Part shown: positions 26,275 to 34,164 of the stretch, one piece after another
Layout: each line of letters opens with the position of its first letter
How positions within the stretch are numbered: position 1 is the stretch's first letter
Assembly: GCA_963837515.1 (NCBI GenBank)
Contig: CAWINT010000006.1
Span: forward strand, 682,001-746,000
Origin: RYN-230 sp963837515
GTDB taxonomy: Bacteria; Actinomycetota; Actinomycetes; Streptosporangiales; Streptosporangiaceae
Direction of reading: 5' to 3'
DNA: 64,000 bases
Notes under the pieces: model-generated
What the model was told of the DNA's origin: nothing
Seen by the model: the letters and a program-made list of their open reading frames with translations, nothing else
Databases searched by the model: none
Program-made: the position numbers and the translations under genes

Positions 26275-26354
26275 TCCGCCGCCCGCTGATCCGCCGCCCG
26301 CTGTCCGCCGCCCGCTGTCCGCCGCCCGCTGTCCGCCGCCCGCTGATCCGCCGC
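26268..26354. repeat. Six tandem 14/15-bp repeats after the ctaG-like gene
   Basis: Units CCGCTGATCCGCCGC (15) and CCGCTGTCCGCCGC (14) in the order 15-15-14-14-14-15. The TGA stop of the CtaG-like gene falls inside the first unit, so loss of that unit would extend the protein. Confidence 0.85.
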
Positions 26355-26424
26355 CCGCCCGGGTCCGGGCCGCTGGGTCGCCGCGTCCGGGATTGCAGGT
26401 GGCCGCGCCGGGCAGATCTGGATC

Positions 26425-26898
26425 ATGACGGCCAAGGCATTTCTCGGGACAGGAGCGGCGACCGCCGCCGCCGCGCTGGCGGGCAGCGTCGCCACCGACG
26501 TGGACAGTGACTGGTACCGGCGGCTGGACCTGCCCCCCTGGCAGCCGCCCGGCCAGGTCATCGGCGGGGTCTGGACCATGCTCTACACGCTGACCGCGGC
26601 GGCCACCGGCCGGGCCTGGAACCGGGCGGGCCAGGCGCAGCGCCGCCGCCTGGCCACCACGCTCGGCGTCAACCTGGCGCTGAACACCGCCTGGCCGTGG
26701 GTGTTCTTCCGCGGGCACCGCCCGGTGCTCGGCGTGGCGGTCATCGCCGTGCTGGAGGCCTCCACCGTGGCGCTGGCCCGGGAGGTCGCCCGCACCGACC
26801 GCACGGCGGCCGCCGCCCTCGTCCCTTACCTGGGCTGGAACGCGTTCGCCCTGGTGCTGAACACGTCGATCGCGGCCCGCAACCAGTCCCGTCGTTGA
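26425..26898 (+). CDS. TspO/MBR family membrane protein
   Basis: 157 residues, five helices. Hallmarks are WYRRLDLPPWQPPGQVIGGV at the N-terminus, VWTMLYTLTA, NLALNTAWPWVFF and VPYLGWNAFALVLNTSI. TspO proteins bind porphyrins and cholesterol-like ligands and act in tetrapyrrole and stress responses. ATG 26425. It stands alone between repeats and a convergent SDR gene. Confidence 0.93.
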   Translation: MTAKAFLGTGAATAAAALAGSVATDVDSDWYRRLDLPPWQPPGQVIGGVWTMLYTLTAAATGRAWNRAGQAQRRRLATTLGVNLALNTAWPWVFFRGHRPVLGVAVIAVLEASTVALAREVARTDRTAAAALVPYLGWNAFALVLNTSIAARNQSRR

Positions 26899-26970
26899 CT
26901 GCCGGGCCAGGCACGGTGAGCTACAGCCTGCTGCGCACCCCCCGCGGGTGTAACGGCCTGGGCCCCGGCG

Positions 26971-27717
26971 CTACAGCAGGCGGCCGGCCAGGCTGAACAC
27001 CTGGCCGGTGGGTCCCGGGGACGGGAGTGCCGCGACGAACAGCGCGAGCCGGGCGACCTCGGCGGGGTCCTTGAACCACTCGCCGGCTTCTGTCCACCGG
27101 CGCTCCGCCTCATCGCCGGACTCGCCGGCCGTGCCCATTCCCGGGGTCCGGGTCGGCCCCGGGATCAGCTCGTTCACCGCGATGCCCGACTCGCGGAGCT
27201 CAGCCGCCAGCACCCGGGTCAGCGCGCTGACTCCGGCCTTGGCCACGGCGTACGCACCGGAACCACCGCTGCTGACCCGTCCCATCCCCGACCCGATAAT
27301 GATCATGGCCCCGCCGCCGGACCGGATCAGTGCCGGGGCGCTGGCCTTCGCCGTGTTCCACACACCGGACAGGTTGATGTCCAGGACCCGGTGCCAGTCG
27401 GCCGGCCGGTAGTCCAGCACCGGGCGGCGCTGTGGCTGGATACCGGCGTTGGCGACCACGATGTCCAGCCGGCCAAACCGGTCCACCGTTCCGGCCACGG
27501 CGCCGGTCATCGCCCCGGGATCAGTTACGTCCGCAGGCTGCCCGAACGCCGTCCCGCCCGCCTGCTCGATGCGCTGGACCGTCTGGGCCAGCGGCGCAGC
27601 CCGCCTGCCGGTCACCGTCACGCGGGCACCGGCCGCGGCGAACGCTTCGGCGATCGCCGCCCCGATACCGGTTCCACCCCCGGTCACCAGGGCCGTTTTC
27701 CCGGTCAGGCTAGCCAT
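26971..27717 (-). CDS. Short-chain dehydrogenase/reductase
   Basis: 248-residue classical SDR: TGGGTGIGAAIAEAFAAAGA (cofactor), VANAGIQPQRRP (NAG), and SGMGRVSSGGSGAYAVAKAG (Ser, Tyr-x3-Lys). The arginines after the second strand (VTGRRAAPL) indicate NADP(H). It resembles 3-oxoacyl-ACP-reductase-type or glucose-dehydrogenase-type SDRs. ATG 27717; unrelated in strand to neighbours and only distantly similar to the SDR at 24173. Confidence 0.9.
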   Translation of the reverse strand: MASLTGKTALVTGGGTGIGAAIAEAFAAAGARVTVTGRRAAPLAQTVQRIEQAGGTAFGQPADVTDPGAMTGAVAGTVDRFGRLDIVVANAGIQPQRRPVLDYRPADWHRVLDINLSGVWNTAKASAPALIRSGGGAMIIIGSGMGRVSSGGSGAYAVAKAGVSALTRVLAAELRESGIAVNELIPGPTRTPGMGTAGESGDEAERRWTEAGEWFKDPAEVARLALFVAALPSPGPTGQVFSLAGRLL

Positions 27718-27747
27718 GGCGGCAGCCTAGAGGCAATCGCTTCTATC

Positions 27748-27975
27748 ATGCACCGCATGGCCGTTCATGACGCGGAGGAGGACGTGCGGGCGGCGGTCAC
27801 CGGCGAACTGCGGCTGCTGGAGCCGGCCGTGCGCCAGGACCCCGCACAGGTCGAGGCGCTGCTGCACCTCGATTTCGCCGAATTCGGCGCCTCGCGCCGC
27901 CGGTGGCGCCGGGCCGGGATCTCCACCGGGTGGCGCGCCTACTTCCACCAGGGCACGGCCATCCCGGACGGTTGA
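27748..27975 (+). pseudogene. NTF2-like (DUF4440) protein with internal deletion
   Basis: 75 codons. The first 55 (EEDVRAAVTGELRLLEP...DFAEFGASRRRWRRAGIS) match the N-terminal half of small DUF4440 proteins, and the last 15 (GWRAYFHQGTAIPDG) match their C-terminal strand. The roughly 40-45 residues that normally lie between are absent, with the frame intact. The NTF2 cone could not close, so this is probably a non-functional deletion derivative. ATG 27748 or 27757. Confidence 0.6.
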
Positions 27976-27992
27976 CCGGCGCACTACTACGT

Positions 27993-28010
27993 CATACGAT
28001 GCAACGTATG
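27993..28010. promoter_or_regulatory. PadR-type operator over its own start codon
   Basis: Perfect palindrome CATACG-N6-CGTATG spanning the two possible padR starts (ATG 27999 and 28008). PadR repressors usually bind such short palindromes at their own promoters, so this is a candidate autorepression site; a transcript start just upstream would be needed. Confidence 0.5.
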
Positions 28011-28334
28011 GCGAGGCAGGGACGTGACGGCGACGGGCTGGCCCGGTTCGGTGAGCCTGGCGTCCTGGTGCTGCTCGCGCTCTGCGACGGGCCCAAACAC
28101 GGTTACGCCATCACCACGGACGTGGCCGATCGCACCGGGATCAGGCTCGGGCCCGGCACGCTCTACGGGTCGCTGGCCAAGCTGGAGAAGCTGGGCCTCA
28201 TCGTTCCGCTGCCCAGCGATGACCGCCGCCGGCCGTACGAGATTACCGCGGCGGGCCGGGCGGCCCTCGCCGCGCAGCTGGAGCGGTGGTCGCGAGTGGT
28301 GGAGACGGGGAAGGCCCGGCTGGCATGGACCTGA
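27999..28334 (+). CDS. PadR family transcriptional regulator
   Basis: 111 residues, winged helix of the PadR family: VLVLLALCDGPKHGYAITTD, RLGPGTLYGSLAKLEKLGLI (recognition helix and wing) and RRPYEITAAGRAALAAQLE. The C-terminal dimer helix is short, as in PadR subfamily 2. Its stop overlaps the next gene by 10 bases, and the next gene is the usual PadR-linked membrane protein, so the pair is probably one regulon. Confidence 0.92.
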   Translation: MQRMARQGRDGDGLARFGEPGVLVLLALCDGPKHGYAITTDVADRTGIRLGPGTLYGSLAKLEKLGLIVPLPSDDRRRPYEITAAGRAALAAQLERWSRVVETGKARLAWT

Positions 28335-28684
28335 TCCGCCGCGCCCTGGTGGCGCTGCACCCCAGGGACTGGCGGCAGCGGTACGGCGACGAGTTCGCCG
28401 CCCTGCTGGGGGACACCCGGCTGACCCCCCGGGCGGTCGCCGACACGCTGGCCCACGGCGCCGGTCTGCGGGTGCGGGCGCACGCCACGGCCCTGCTGGC
28501 CGCGGTGGCCGCGCTGGTCTCGGTGAGCTGCGAGATCATCGCCTGGCGCACGGGGCTGAGCGCTAACATCCTGTGGCCGCCGACCAGCCCACTGCGGGCC
28601 CTCGTCCTGGCGGGGGCAGTCACGCCGTGGGTAGCGTTCGTCCTCTTCATTCGCATCCGCCACCGCTCCGCCGACCGCGGGTGA
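28325..28684 (+). CDS. PadR-associated small membrane protein
   Basis: 119 residues. The N-terminal cytoplasmic part has HPRDWRQRYGDEFAALL, a motif seen in proteins encoded after PadR regulators, followed by two membrane helices (about 55-75 and 88-108). ATG 28325 overlaps padR. Likely repressed by the PadR protein; biochemical role unknown. Confidence 0.75.
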   Translation: MDLIRRALVALHPRDWRQRYGDEFAALLGDTRLTPRAVADTLAHGAGLRVRAHATALLAAVAALVSVSCEIIAWRTGLSANILWPPTSPLRALVLAGAVTPWVAFVLFIRIRHRSADRG

Positions 28685-28685
28685 C

Positions 28686-29087
28686 GTGATGGACGCCGCT
28701 GCCCTCCGTATGCTGCCGGTAAGCGCGGGCCAGCACGGAGCCGGCGCACGCCTGCCCGGTATCGCAGCCGTTTCCGTCGTCGCCGTGGTCCTGATCACGG
28801 CCGTGGTGGCGGTCTTCTCCCGCCGCTGGCGGCGCCGGGCGCTGCGTGCGGCCGGCCTGCTGACCGGGGGCCTGGTGGCGGTCTATCTGGTCGCCCGGGG
28901 CATCGCCGAATTCTGGGTGGTCCACTACCGCGACCCCGCCAGTTACCAGCACTCGTGGGGCGGCCCGAGCCTGTACGGAGTGTTCGCCGTGCACAGCGGC
29001 CCCGGACTGGCCGTCCTGGTCGCCGCGGCGGTATGGCTGCCGCGCTGGCGGGCCCGGACGCGCCAGCGTCACCCGGTCCCGCGATGA
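28686..29087 (+). CDS. Three-helix membrane protein, unknown function
   Basis: 133 residues, helices at about 24-45, 57-75 and 100-118, Arg-rich cytoplasmic ends. The start is GTG 28686 or ATG 28689, one base after the previous stop, so it belongs to the padR operon. No recognisable domain. Confidence 0.65.
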   Translation: MMDAAALRMLPVSAGQHGAGARLPGIAAVSVVAVVLITAVVAVFSRRWRRRALRAAGLLTGGLVAVYLVARGIAEFWVVHYRDPASYQHSWGGPSLYGVFAVHSGPGLAVLVAAAVWLPRWRARTRQRHPVPR

Positions 29088-29108
29088 CCGGCGGACCGGT
29101 TCCGGTCC

Positions 29109-29161
29109 GCCCGGCCCGCCCGGGCAGCCCGGCCCGCCCGGGCAGCCGGCCCGCCCGGGCA
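29109..29161. repeat. 18-bp GC-rich tandem repeats
   Basis: Two perfect units of GCCCGGCCCGCCCGGGCA (29109-29126, 29127-29144), a 17-base variant (29145-29161) and a diverged tail to about 29180. They lie between the convergent padR operon and a small minus-strand gene and are also strongly self-complementary. Confidence 0.8.
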
Positions 29162-29181
29162 GCCCGGCCCGGCCGCCCGGG

Positions 29182-29397
29182 TCACCGGGGCCGAACCGGC
29201 GCCTGGTAACCCCTCATTCTGAGCAGTCCCCGGGTACGCAGTTCCGCCAGGTAGATCGCCCGGATCTGCTCCCGGCTCTCCCCCGCGGCCCGCGCCCGCG
29301 CCGCCGCGAAGGCCTGCCTGCGGGCACGGCGAGTGGCAGGGGAGTCCACCCAGCGCTCGGGCATCCGGAAGCCCGGGTCCGGATCCGCCTTCGGCAA
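29182..29397 (-). CDS. Small basic hypothetical protein
   Basis: 71 residues from TTG 29397 (or 60 from ATG 29364), 11 bases after the AAA-ATPase gene and so probably its operon partner. Arg/Ala-rich helices (TRRARRQAFAAARARAAGES, REQIRAIYLAELRTRG) with no domain I recognise. The tail overlaps the repeat edge. Confidence 0.4.
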   Translation of the reverse strand: MPKADPDPGFRMPERWVDSPATRRARRQAFAAARARAAGESREQIRAIYLAELRTRGLLRMRGYQAPVRPR

Positions 29398-29408
29398 CCA
29401 CGCGGCAG

Positions 29409-30680
29409 CTACGGCAGATCGGCGGTCAGCCGGTCGAGGCTGGGCAGGACGTCCGACGGCTCAAGGCGCATCAGGTCGTCTTTACTCCAGGCCCGCTCCG
29501 GATCGGCGGCCAGCCGGCACGCGTGGCGGAGCCGGGCGCTTTCCAGCTCATTCCGGACGCTGCGGGCGTGGGCAAACCGGGGCTGGGTCATCCGCAGCCC
29601 CAGGTAGCCGCGGAACGCCGCCTCCGCCTCCGCTGACAAGTAGTAGGACGACCGGCCCAGCATCAGCCGTCCGATCGCGAGCAACTCGTCCACCTCGTAC
29701 TCGGCGAAGTCCAGGTGATGCGCGATGCGTGAGCTCATGCCGGGGTTCGACTCGAAGAAGCGGTCCATGCGGTCCTTGTAGCCAGCGAGGATCACCACGA
29801 GTTTGTCCCGCTCGTTCTCCATCACCTGCATGAGGATGTCGATGCACTCCTGGCCGTAGTCTCTGGAGTCTTCGCCGCGGAACAGGGTGTAGGCCTCGTC
29901 GATAAACAGCACGCCGCCCATCGCGTGGTCGAGAACCTGCTTGGTTTTCGGCGCGGTGTGCCCGATGTACTGGCCCACGAGGTCATCACGCATGGCGTGC
30001 ACGAGATGACCTTTCTCCAGGTAACCAAGCCGGTGGAGCAGATCGGCCATCATCAGCGCGACCGTGGTCTTCCCCGTCCCCGGCGCCCCGGTGAAGCACA
30101 TGTGCAGGTTGGGCCGGGACGCGGAGAGCCCGAACCGCTGCCGCGCCCGGTCAATCAGCAGCAGCGAACCAATTTCCTCCACTTTCTTCTTCACCGGGAG
30201 GAGCCCGATCAGGTCACTGTCCAGCGCGACAAACAGGTCATCGATGCTGGCGGCCCGCCGTTCACCAGCGAGGGTGATGGTGGCATCCGGCTGGAGCGCT
30301 TCGCTGCGCCGGCGGCCCCGGCCGCCTGGGGCAGGCTTTGCCCTGACCGCCGGAGGAGCCACCGGGCGCGGGGCGCGGGGAGCGGACAGCCGCCGGACGA
30401 CAGCGTCCGGAACGATGGGCGCCATCTCCCGGCGCAGCCCTGGCTCCATCGTGTTGAGCCGCTGGAGGGAATCCGGTGTGATACCCCGTGCGGTGAGGCC
30501 TTCCGCGCTCGTCTGCCGCCAGGCGTCCCGGGCGAACAGGAGCGACCCAACGACGATGAAGAGGAGGCTGGCGAGGATCGCGAACAGCTCGGGGCTCACC
30601 CGCCAGGCCAGGACCAGGACAGCCGTGACCGCTAGCAGAGATATCGCCGGTCTTGAATACCGCAGTCTGGCGGCCCGCAT
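29409..30680 (-). CDS. Membrane-tethered CbbX/SpoVK-like AAA+ ATPase
   Basis: 423 residues. Two N-terminal membrane helices (about 10-26 and 30-48) lead to a disordered Pro/Arg linker (95-130) and a CbxX/CfqX-type AAA+ module. Walker A is CFTGAPGTGKTTVALMMADL, pore-loop region LVGQYIGHTAPKTK, Walker B GGVLFIDEAYTLF, sensor 1 VVILAGYKDRMDRFFESNPG and the arginine-finger region GMSSRIAHHLDF. CbbX remodels Rubisco, and related ATPases (EccA) serve ESX secretion; neither Rubisco nor ESX genes are here, and those relatives are soluble, so the membrane anchor is unusual. Substrate unknown. Confidence 0.85.
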   Translation of the reverse strand: MRAARLRYSRPAISLLAVTAVLVLAWRVSPELFAILASLLFIVVGSLLFARDAWRQTSAEGLTARGITPDSLQRLNTMEPGLRREMAPIVPDAVVRRLSAPRAPRPVAPPAVRAKPAPGGRGRRRSEALQPDATITLAGERRAASIDDLFVALDSDLIGLLPVKKKVEEIGSLLLIDRARQRFGLSASRPNLHMCFTGAPGTGKTTVALMMADLLHRLGYLEKGHLVHAMRDDLVGQYIGHTAPKTKQVLDHAMGGVLFIDEAYTLFRGEDSRDYGQECIDILMQVMENERDKLVVILAGYKDRMDRFFESNPGMSSRIAHHLDFAEYEVDELLAIGRLMLGRSSYYLSAEAEAAFRGYLGLRMTQPRFAHARSVRNELESARLRHACRLAADPERAWSKDDLMRLEPSDVLPSLDRLTADLP

Positions 30681-30839
30681 AATAAGGCCGAGGGTAGCCA
30701 GGCGGCCAGCCGCAGGTCAATTTGCGGCCACTCATAGCCCAGGCGGCTGGCAGCCATGGCCGACTGCGCTCGTTCCGGCCGGTTACCGGAAATGGGGATG
30801 CGGCCCGGTGCCAGGCCGGTGAATGCTGGCCCGGTGCCC

Positions 30840-31730
30840 ATGCACCCCAACCAACTGATCGTGACGACCGGCATGGTCAGCGCGCTGGTGGCTGAGCAGT
30901 TTCCGGCTTGGGCGCGGTGGCCGGTCCGGGGGGTGGCGTCGCAGGGCACGGTCAACGCGCTGTTCCGGATCGGCGACCGGCTCACGGCCCGGTTCCCGAT
31001 CCAGCCGGGCGACGCCGCTGCGACCCTGCGGTCGCTTGAAGCAGAGGCTGAGGCCGCCTGCGAGCTGGCCGGACGCACCTGCTTCCCGACGCCGGAGCCG
31101 GTCGCGCTGGGAAAGCCCGGCCTGGGCTACCCGCTCCCGTGGTCGGTGCAGACCTGGGTGCCCGGCACCGTCGCCAGCGACGCTGATCCCGGCGGGTCGG
31201 CCGCCTTTGCCCATGATCTCGCGGAGTTCATCCGCGGCGTACGGGCCATCGGCACCCGCGGCCGGACGTTCACCGGCGCGGGCCGCGGCGGTGTGCTGAC
31301 ATCCCAGGATGAGTGGCTGGATACGTGCTTCTCCCGCAGCGAGGGATTGCTGGACGTGCCTCGGCTGCGCCGGCTGTGGCGAACTCTGCGGACAGTGCCC
31401 AGAGGCGCTGACCCGGACGTCATGACCCACGGCGACCTGGTACCTGGGAACGTGCTCGTCGCCGGTGGGCGTCTTGCTGGTGTCATCGATGTTGGCGGCC
31501 TCGGGCCAGCTGATCCCGCCCTTGACCTCATCGGTGCCTGGCATCTCTCCGAAACGGGCCCGCGGGAAGTGCTGCGTGCCGACCTCGGCTGCGCTGACCA
31601 GCAGTGGGAACGCGGCAAGGCATGGGCATTCGCACAGGCCATGGGCCTGGTCTGGTACTACGCCGTCAGCAATCCCACCATGTCATTCATCGGGCGCCGC
31701 ACCCTTGATCGAATCCTCCAGGCCTCCTGA
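30840..31730 (+). CDS. Aminoglycoside phosphotransferase family kinase
   Basis: 296 residues, APH/ChoK fold. ATG 30840 (MHPNQLIVTTGMVSAL). N-lobe lysine region VNALFRIGDRLTARFP (note: no obvious VAIK lysine, Arg instead), hinge QTWVPGTVA, catalytic loop THGDLVPGNVLV (Asp, Asn) and metal motif GVIDVGGLGPADPALDLIG. The group includes antibiotic kinases and many small-molecule kinases; nothing points to true resistance. Divergent from the AAA gene. Confidence 0.88.
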   Translation: MHPNQLIVTTGMVSALVAEQFPAWARWPVRGVASQGTVNALFRIGDRLTARFPIQPGDAAATLRSLEAEAEAACELAGRTCFPTPEPVALGKPGLGYPLPWSVQTWVPGTVASDADPGGSAAFAHDLAEFIRGVRAIGTRGRTFTGAGRGGVLTSQDEWLDTCFSRSEGLLDVPRLRRLWRTLRTVPRGADPDVMTHGDLVPGNVLVAGGRLAGVIDVGGLGPADPALDLIGAWHLSETGPREVLRADLGCADQQWERGKAWAFAQAMGLVWYYAVSNPTMSFIGRRTLDRILQAS

Positions 31731-31769
31731 GCCTGGGCCCACGCCGCAGCGGCGGCCGGACTGCGCGAA

Positions 31770-31811
31770 ATATGCGTGTCCCCCTTCTGCATATGCGTGT
31801 CCCCCTTCTGC
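31770..31811. repeat. Perfect 21-bp tandem duplication
   Basis: Two identical abutting copies (31770-31790 and 31791-31811), starting ATATGCGTGTCC. It lies in the gap between the phosphotransferase gene and a small membrane protein. Identity of both copies suggests a recent slip. Confidence 0.9.
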
Positions 31812-31901
31812 TGCGTGCGGCCTCCAGCATGTTTGCTACGGACGGCGCCGGGTAGCCCGACGTGGTAGACGTGTGGCTCGAGACACGACCTGTGGATCGA
31901 G

Positions 31902-32123
31902 GTGATCCAATTGCCATGGTGGGAAGTCATACTTTTCCTGGTGGCAGTCGTTCTGGCAATCTGGGGATTCCTCTCGCTCGTCGGTCTCCAGACGCGCATG
32001 ATTACCCGCCGGACTCACCGGGTCGCCGCGGACCTATACTCCAAGTACGCCGATTCGCTGCGCAAGCAGCGCCGGTATGCGCGAGAACGCGGCGGCCAAT
32101 GGCACGATAACGAGGGCTCGTAG
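31902..32123 (+). CDS. Small single-pass membrane protein
   Basis: 73 residues from GTG 31902: a single N-terminal helix (WEVILFLVAVVLAIWGFLSL) then a charged cytoplasmic helix (KYADSLRKQRRYARERGGQW). Coding bias looks real but no family is recognised. From here to 36 kb base composition drops and genes are small and isolated. Confidence 0.5.
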   Translation: MIQLPWWEVILFLVAVVLAIWGFLSLVGLQTRMITRRTHRVAADLYSKYADSLRKQRRYARERGGQWHDNEGS

Positions 32124-32251
32124 CGTGGTTCCGCTGGATGAGATGACGCTCGTTGTCCGCCGCCAGTGGCTGGGTGAGTGAACCGTAGCCGCAACGGGCC
32201 GTGCCGGTGCGGCAGGGATCGCCGTCGCGGGCGCAACGATCCGCCGACGTA

Positions 32252-33151
32252 TCACCCGGCGGGGCCCGCTGGTGCAGTCCAGATGATCGTTTCAGACCCG
32301 GAGGTCGCGAGATGTCGCCCATCGGGACTCCACGTAATGGCGCCAGACCCATAGGGCGCCATTACCTTCGCGACGAGGGCGCCACTGTCGATGTCATACA
32401 CGTAGATCGTGGGATCGTTGTTGATCGCCGCGATGAATCGCGAGTCGGGTGAGAACGCGAAGTCGACCACCCACCAACCGTCGAACTGGTCGAGCACCCG
32501 GCGGTACTTCTGGGACGCCAGGTCCCAGATGCGAATCGTCGAGTCCCCGCTCCCAGACGCCAAGAAACGGCCGTCCGGTGAGAACGCCACCTTCGCGACC
32601 CAACTGGCGTGATCTGCCAGCCCGCCGGCGCCCTGCCAAGAGTCAGTGCTCCAAACCCGGACGGTGTTGTCGTGGCCGCCACTCGCGAGCATTGAACCGT
32701 TCGGTGACCAGGCGACCGACCGCACCAGACCGTTGTGCGCGTTGATGGTCGCGACCGGTTCGAGATCTGTCGCGCTCCACACTCGCACGGCACCATCGTT
32801 GGCGCCGCTGGCAAGGTGGCGGCCGTCCGGAGAGAAGGAGACCGAGCGCACTTCATCGCTGTGTCCGCGCACCGCGCGATGCTCGCGGCCAACGGTCGGG
32901 TCGATCAGATGGACGCCCCCAGCCGACGTCCCCGAGGCGATCATGCGCCCGTCGGAGCTCCACGCGACACACGGGACCGTGCCTGCGTGCTGGACCTGAA
33001 GGATCAGCTCGTGGTCCGCGATGTCCCAAGCGAGCACCGAGTGCGCGAGGCCAGCAACCGCGATCCGATCTCCACTCGGCGACCAGGCGTTGCCGAACCC
33101 CACGCCAACCCCCCCGGGGGCTACAAGCGTGACGGCTTTGTCGATACTCAT
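32252..33151 (-). CDS. WD40 repeat beta-propeller protein
   Basis: 299 residues, ATG 33151 behind AAGGA. About seven WD40 repeats of roughly 42 residues, with typical ends such as LAWDIADHE, VRVWSATDLE, VRVWSTDSW, IRIWDLASQ and repeated FSPDGRHLASGAND / FSPDGRFLASGSGD cores. It forms one complete propeller with no fused kinase, caspase or NACHT domain, which is unusual since bacterial WD40 domains are mostly C-terminal to an effector. No obvious partner adjoins. Confidence 0.88.
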   Translation of the reverse strand: MSIDKAVTLVAPGGVGVGFGNAWSPSGDRIAVAGLAHSVLAWDIADHELILQVQHAGTVPCVAWSSDGRMIASGTSAGGVHLIDPTVGREHRAVRGHSDEVRSVSFSPDGRHLASGANDGAVRVWSATDLEPVATINAHNGLVRSVAWSPNGSMLASGGHDNTVRVWSTDSWQGAGGLADHASWVAKVAFSPDGRFLASGSGDSTIRIWDLASQKYRRVLDQFDGWWVVDFAFSPDSRFIAAINNDPTIYVYDIDSGALVAKVMAPYGSGAITWSPDGRHLATSGSETIIWTAPAGPAG

Positions 33152-33365
33152 CCTTGGTTCCTTACCGTTGGAAGGGCTTGGCGCGCGCGTTCGTATCACT
33201 CATGGCAATTCGGTATCGCGACAGACGCCGGATCGTGACGATCTGGCGCGCGTGCTACGAGTGACGCCCCGGCCGCGAGAGGGGATGGCCGGTCTGGTTG
33301 TCCGAAGTTGTCCGGACATTGCGGGAAGCGCTATCGTCGCAGCTCACAGCGCCTGCGGCCGCTGA

Positions 33366-33560
33366 CCACCAGTTACCAGCGGACAGAAGCGCCAGGCCGG
33401 TGCCGGCGCCGCCACCGAGCGGCTCGCTTACGGCTTCCTGATCAACGCCACTGGGCCGCGGCTGCGCTTCGACTAAACCGAAGGGCTCGGCCCGGGCAAC
33501 AACAGCCTGTCCGTGGGCACGGCCGAGCATGCCGTCCGGCCCCAGCCGACCGAACTGCTA
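33366..33560 (+). pseudogene. Fragment of an NAD(P)/FAD oxidoreductase (sulfide:quinone reductase-like)
   Basis: In one frame the bases encode TERLAYGFLINATGPRLRFD, a TAA stop at 33474-33476, then TEGLGPGNNSLSVGTAEHAV. The INATGP...GLGP..NSLSV..AEHA pattern is that of the middle of sulfide:quinone-reductase-type flavoproteins. Only about 60 codons survive with an internal stop and no start, so it is a relic. Confidence 0.5.
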
Positions 33561-33809
33561 AGGAGATCGTTTCGGGTCGCTCGTTGACCGGTGGTTTCCG
33601 AGATCAGGACGCGATTGCCTGCTCTGCAACTGACCACAGGTGACCCCGTTTCCTCGTCAGTTCTGGCACAGATCTGGCATGGCCCGTGACCGCGCCGCCA
33701 CCTGACGGGGTGTACTGCTCATCTGGCCCACTGATCAGGCGGGAACGACGCTTAACTTCCTATTGTCGTTGGCGTACGCTGAGTGAACCCAGGGAGAAGA
33801 GGGCCCAAG

Positions 33810-33977
33810 ATGACCATGCTGCTGTACATCTTGATCCCGGTCGTTGTCCTTTTGGCCGGAGCAGGTGTATATGACCTGCGACGGCGTCGCCGTCGCCTCT
33901 CAGGCCATGACGTCGATTCTGGGGCCAGGGTAGCTCGGGCGGACGCAGAGGCCCGTCGCGTACCTGGCGGTCACTAG
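33810..33977 (+). CDS. Small single-helix membrane protein
   Basis: 55 residues, ATG 33810 behind GGGAGAAG. One helix (MLLYILIPVVVLLAGAGVY) followed by a basic stretch (DLRRRRRRLSG). Unknown; it may be a translated orphan. The neighbouring gaps (33561-33809, 33978-34164) show nothing I can support. Confidence 0.4.
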   Translation: MTMLLYILIPVVVLLAGAGVYDLRRRRRRLSGHDVDSGARVARADAEARRVPGGH

Positions 33978-34164
33978 CGGGCCACTACCCACTCCTCCCA
34001 GAGCGCTGTGACCTCTGTGTGGCGTGCGGAACCGCCCGAGTTCGGTCATCACTCCTCTCCCGTCCTCCTCGCAGGCGCCGGATCCCCTTGTGAGTGGCCA
34101 CCGTGGGCGGCCGGTCCGGTACATCGTGTTCTCTGCCCGCGACGTACTGTCGCCGACTGCCCGG

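Noticed and set aside
24020..29161. GC-rich repeat clusters as possible CRISPR arrays
   Set aside because: Units are 9-19 bases and directly abutting, with no spacers and no cas genes.
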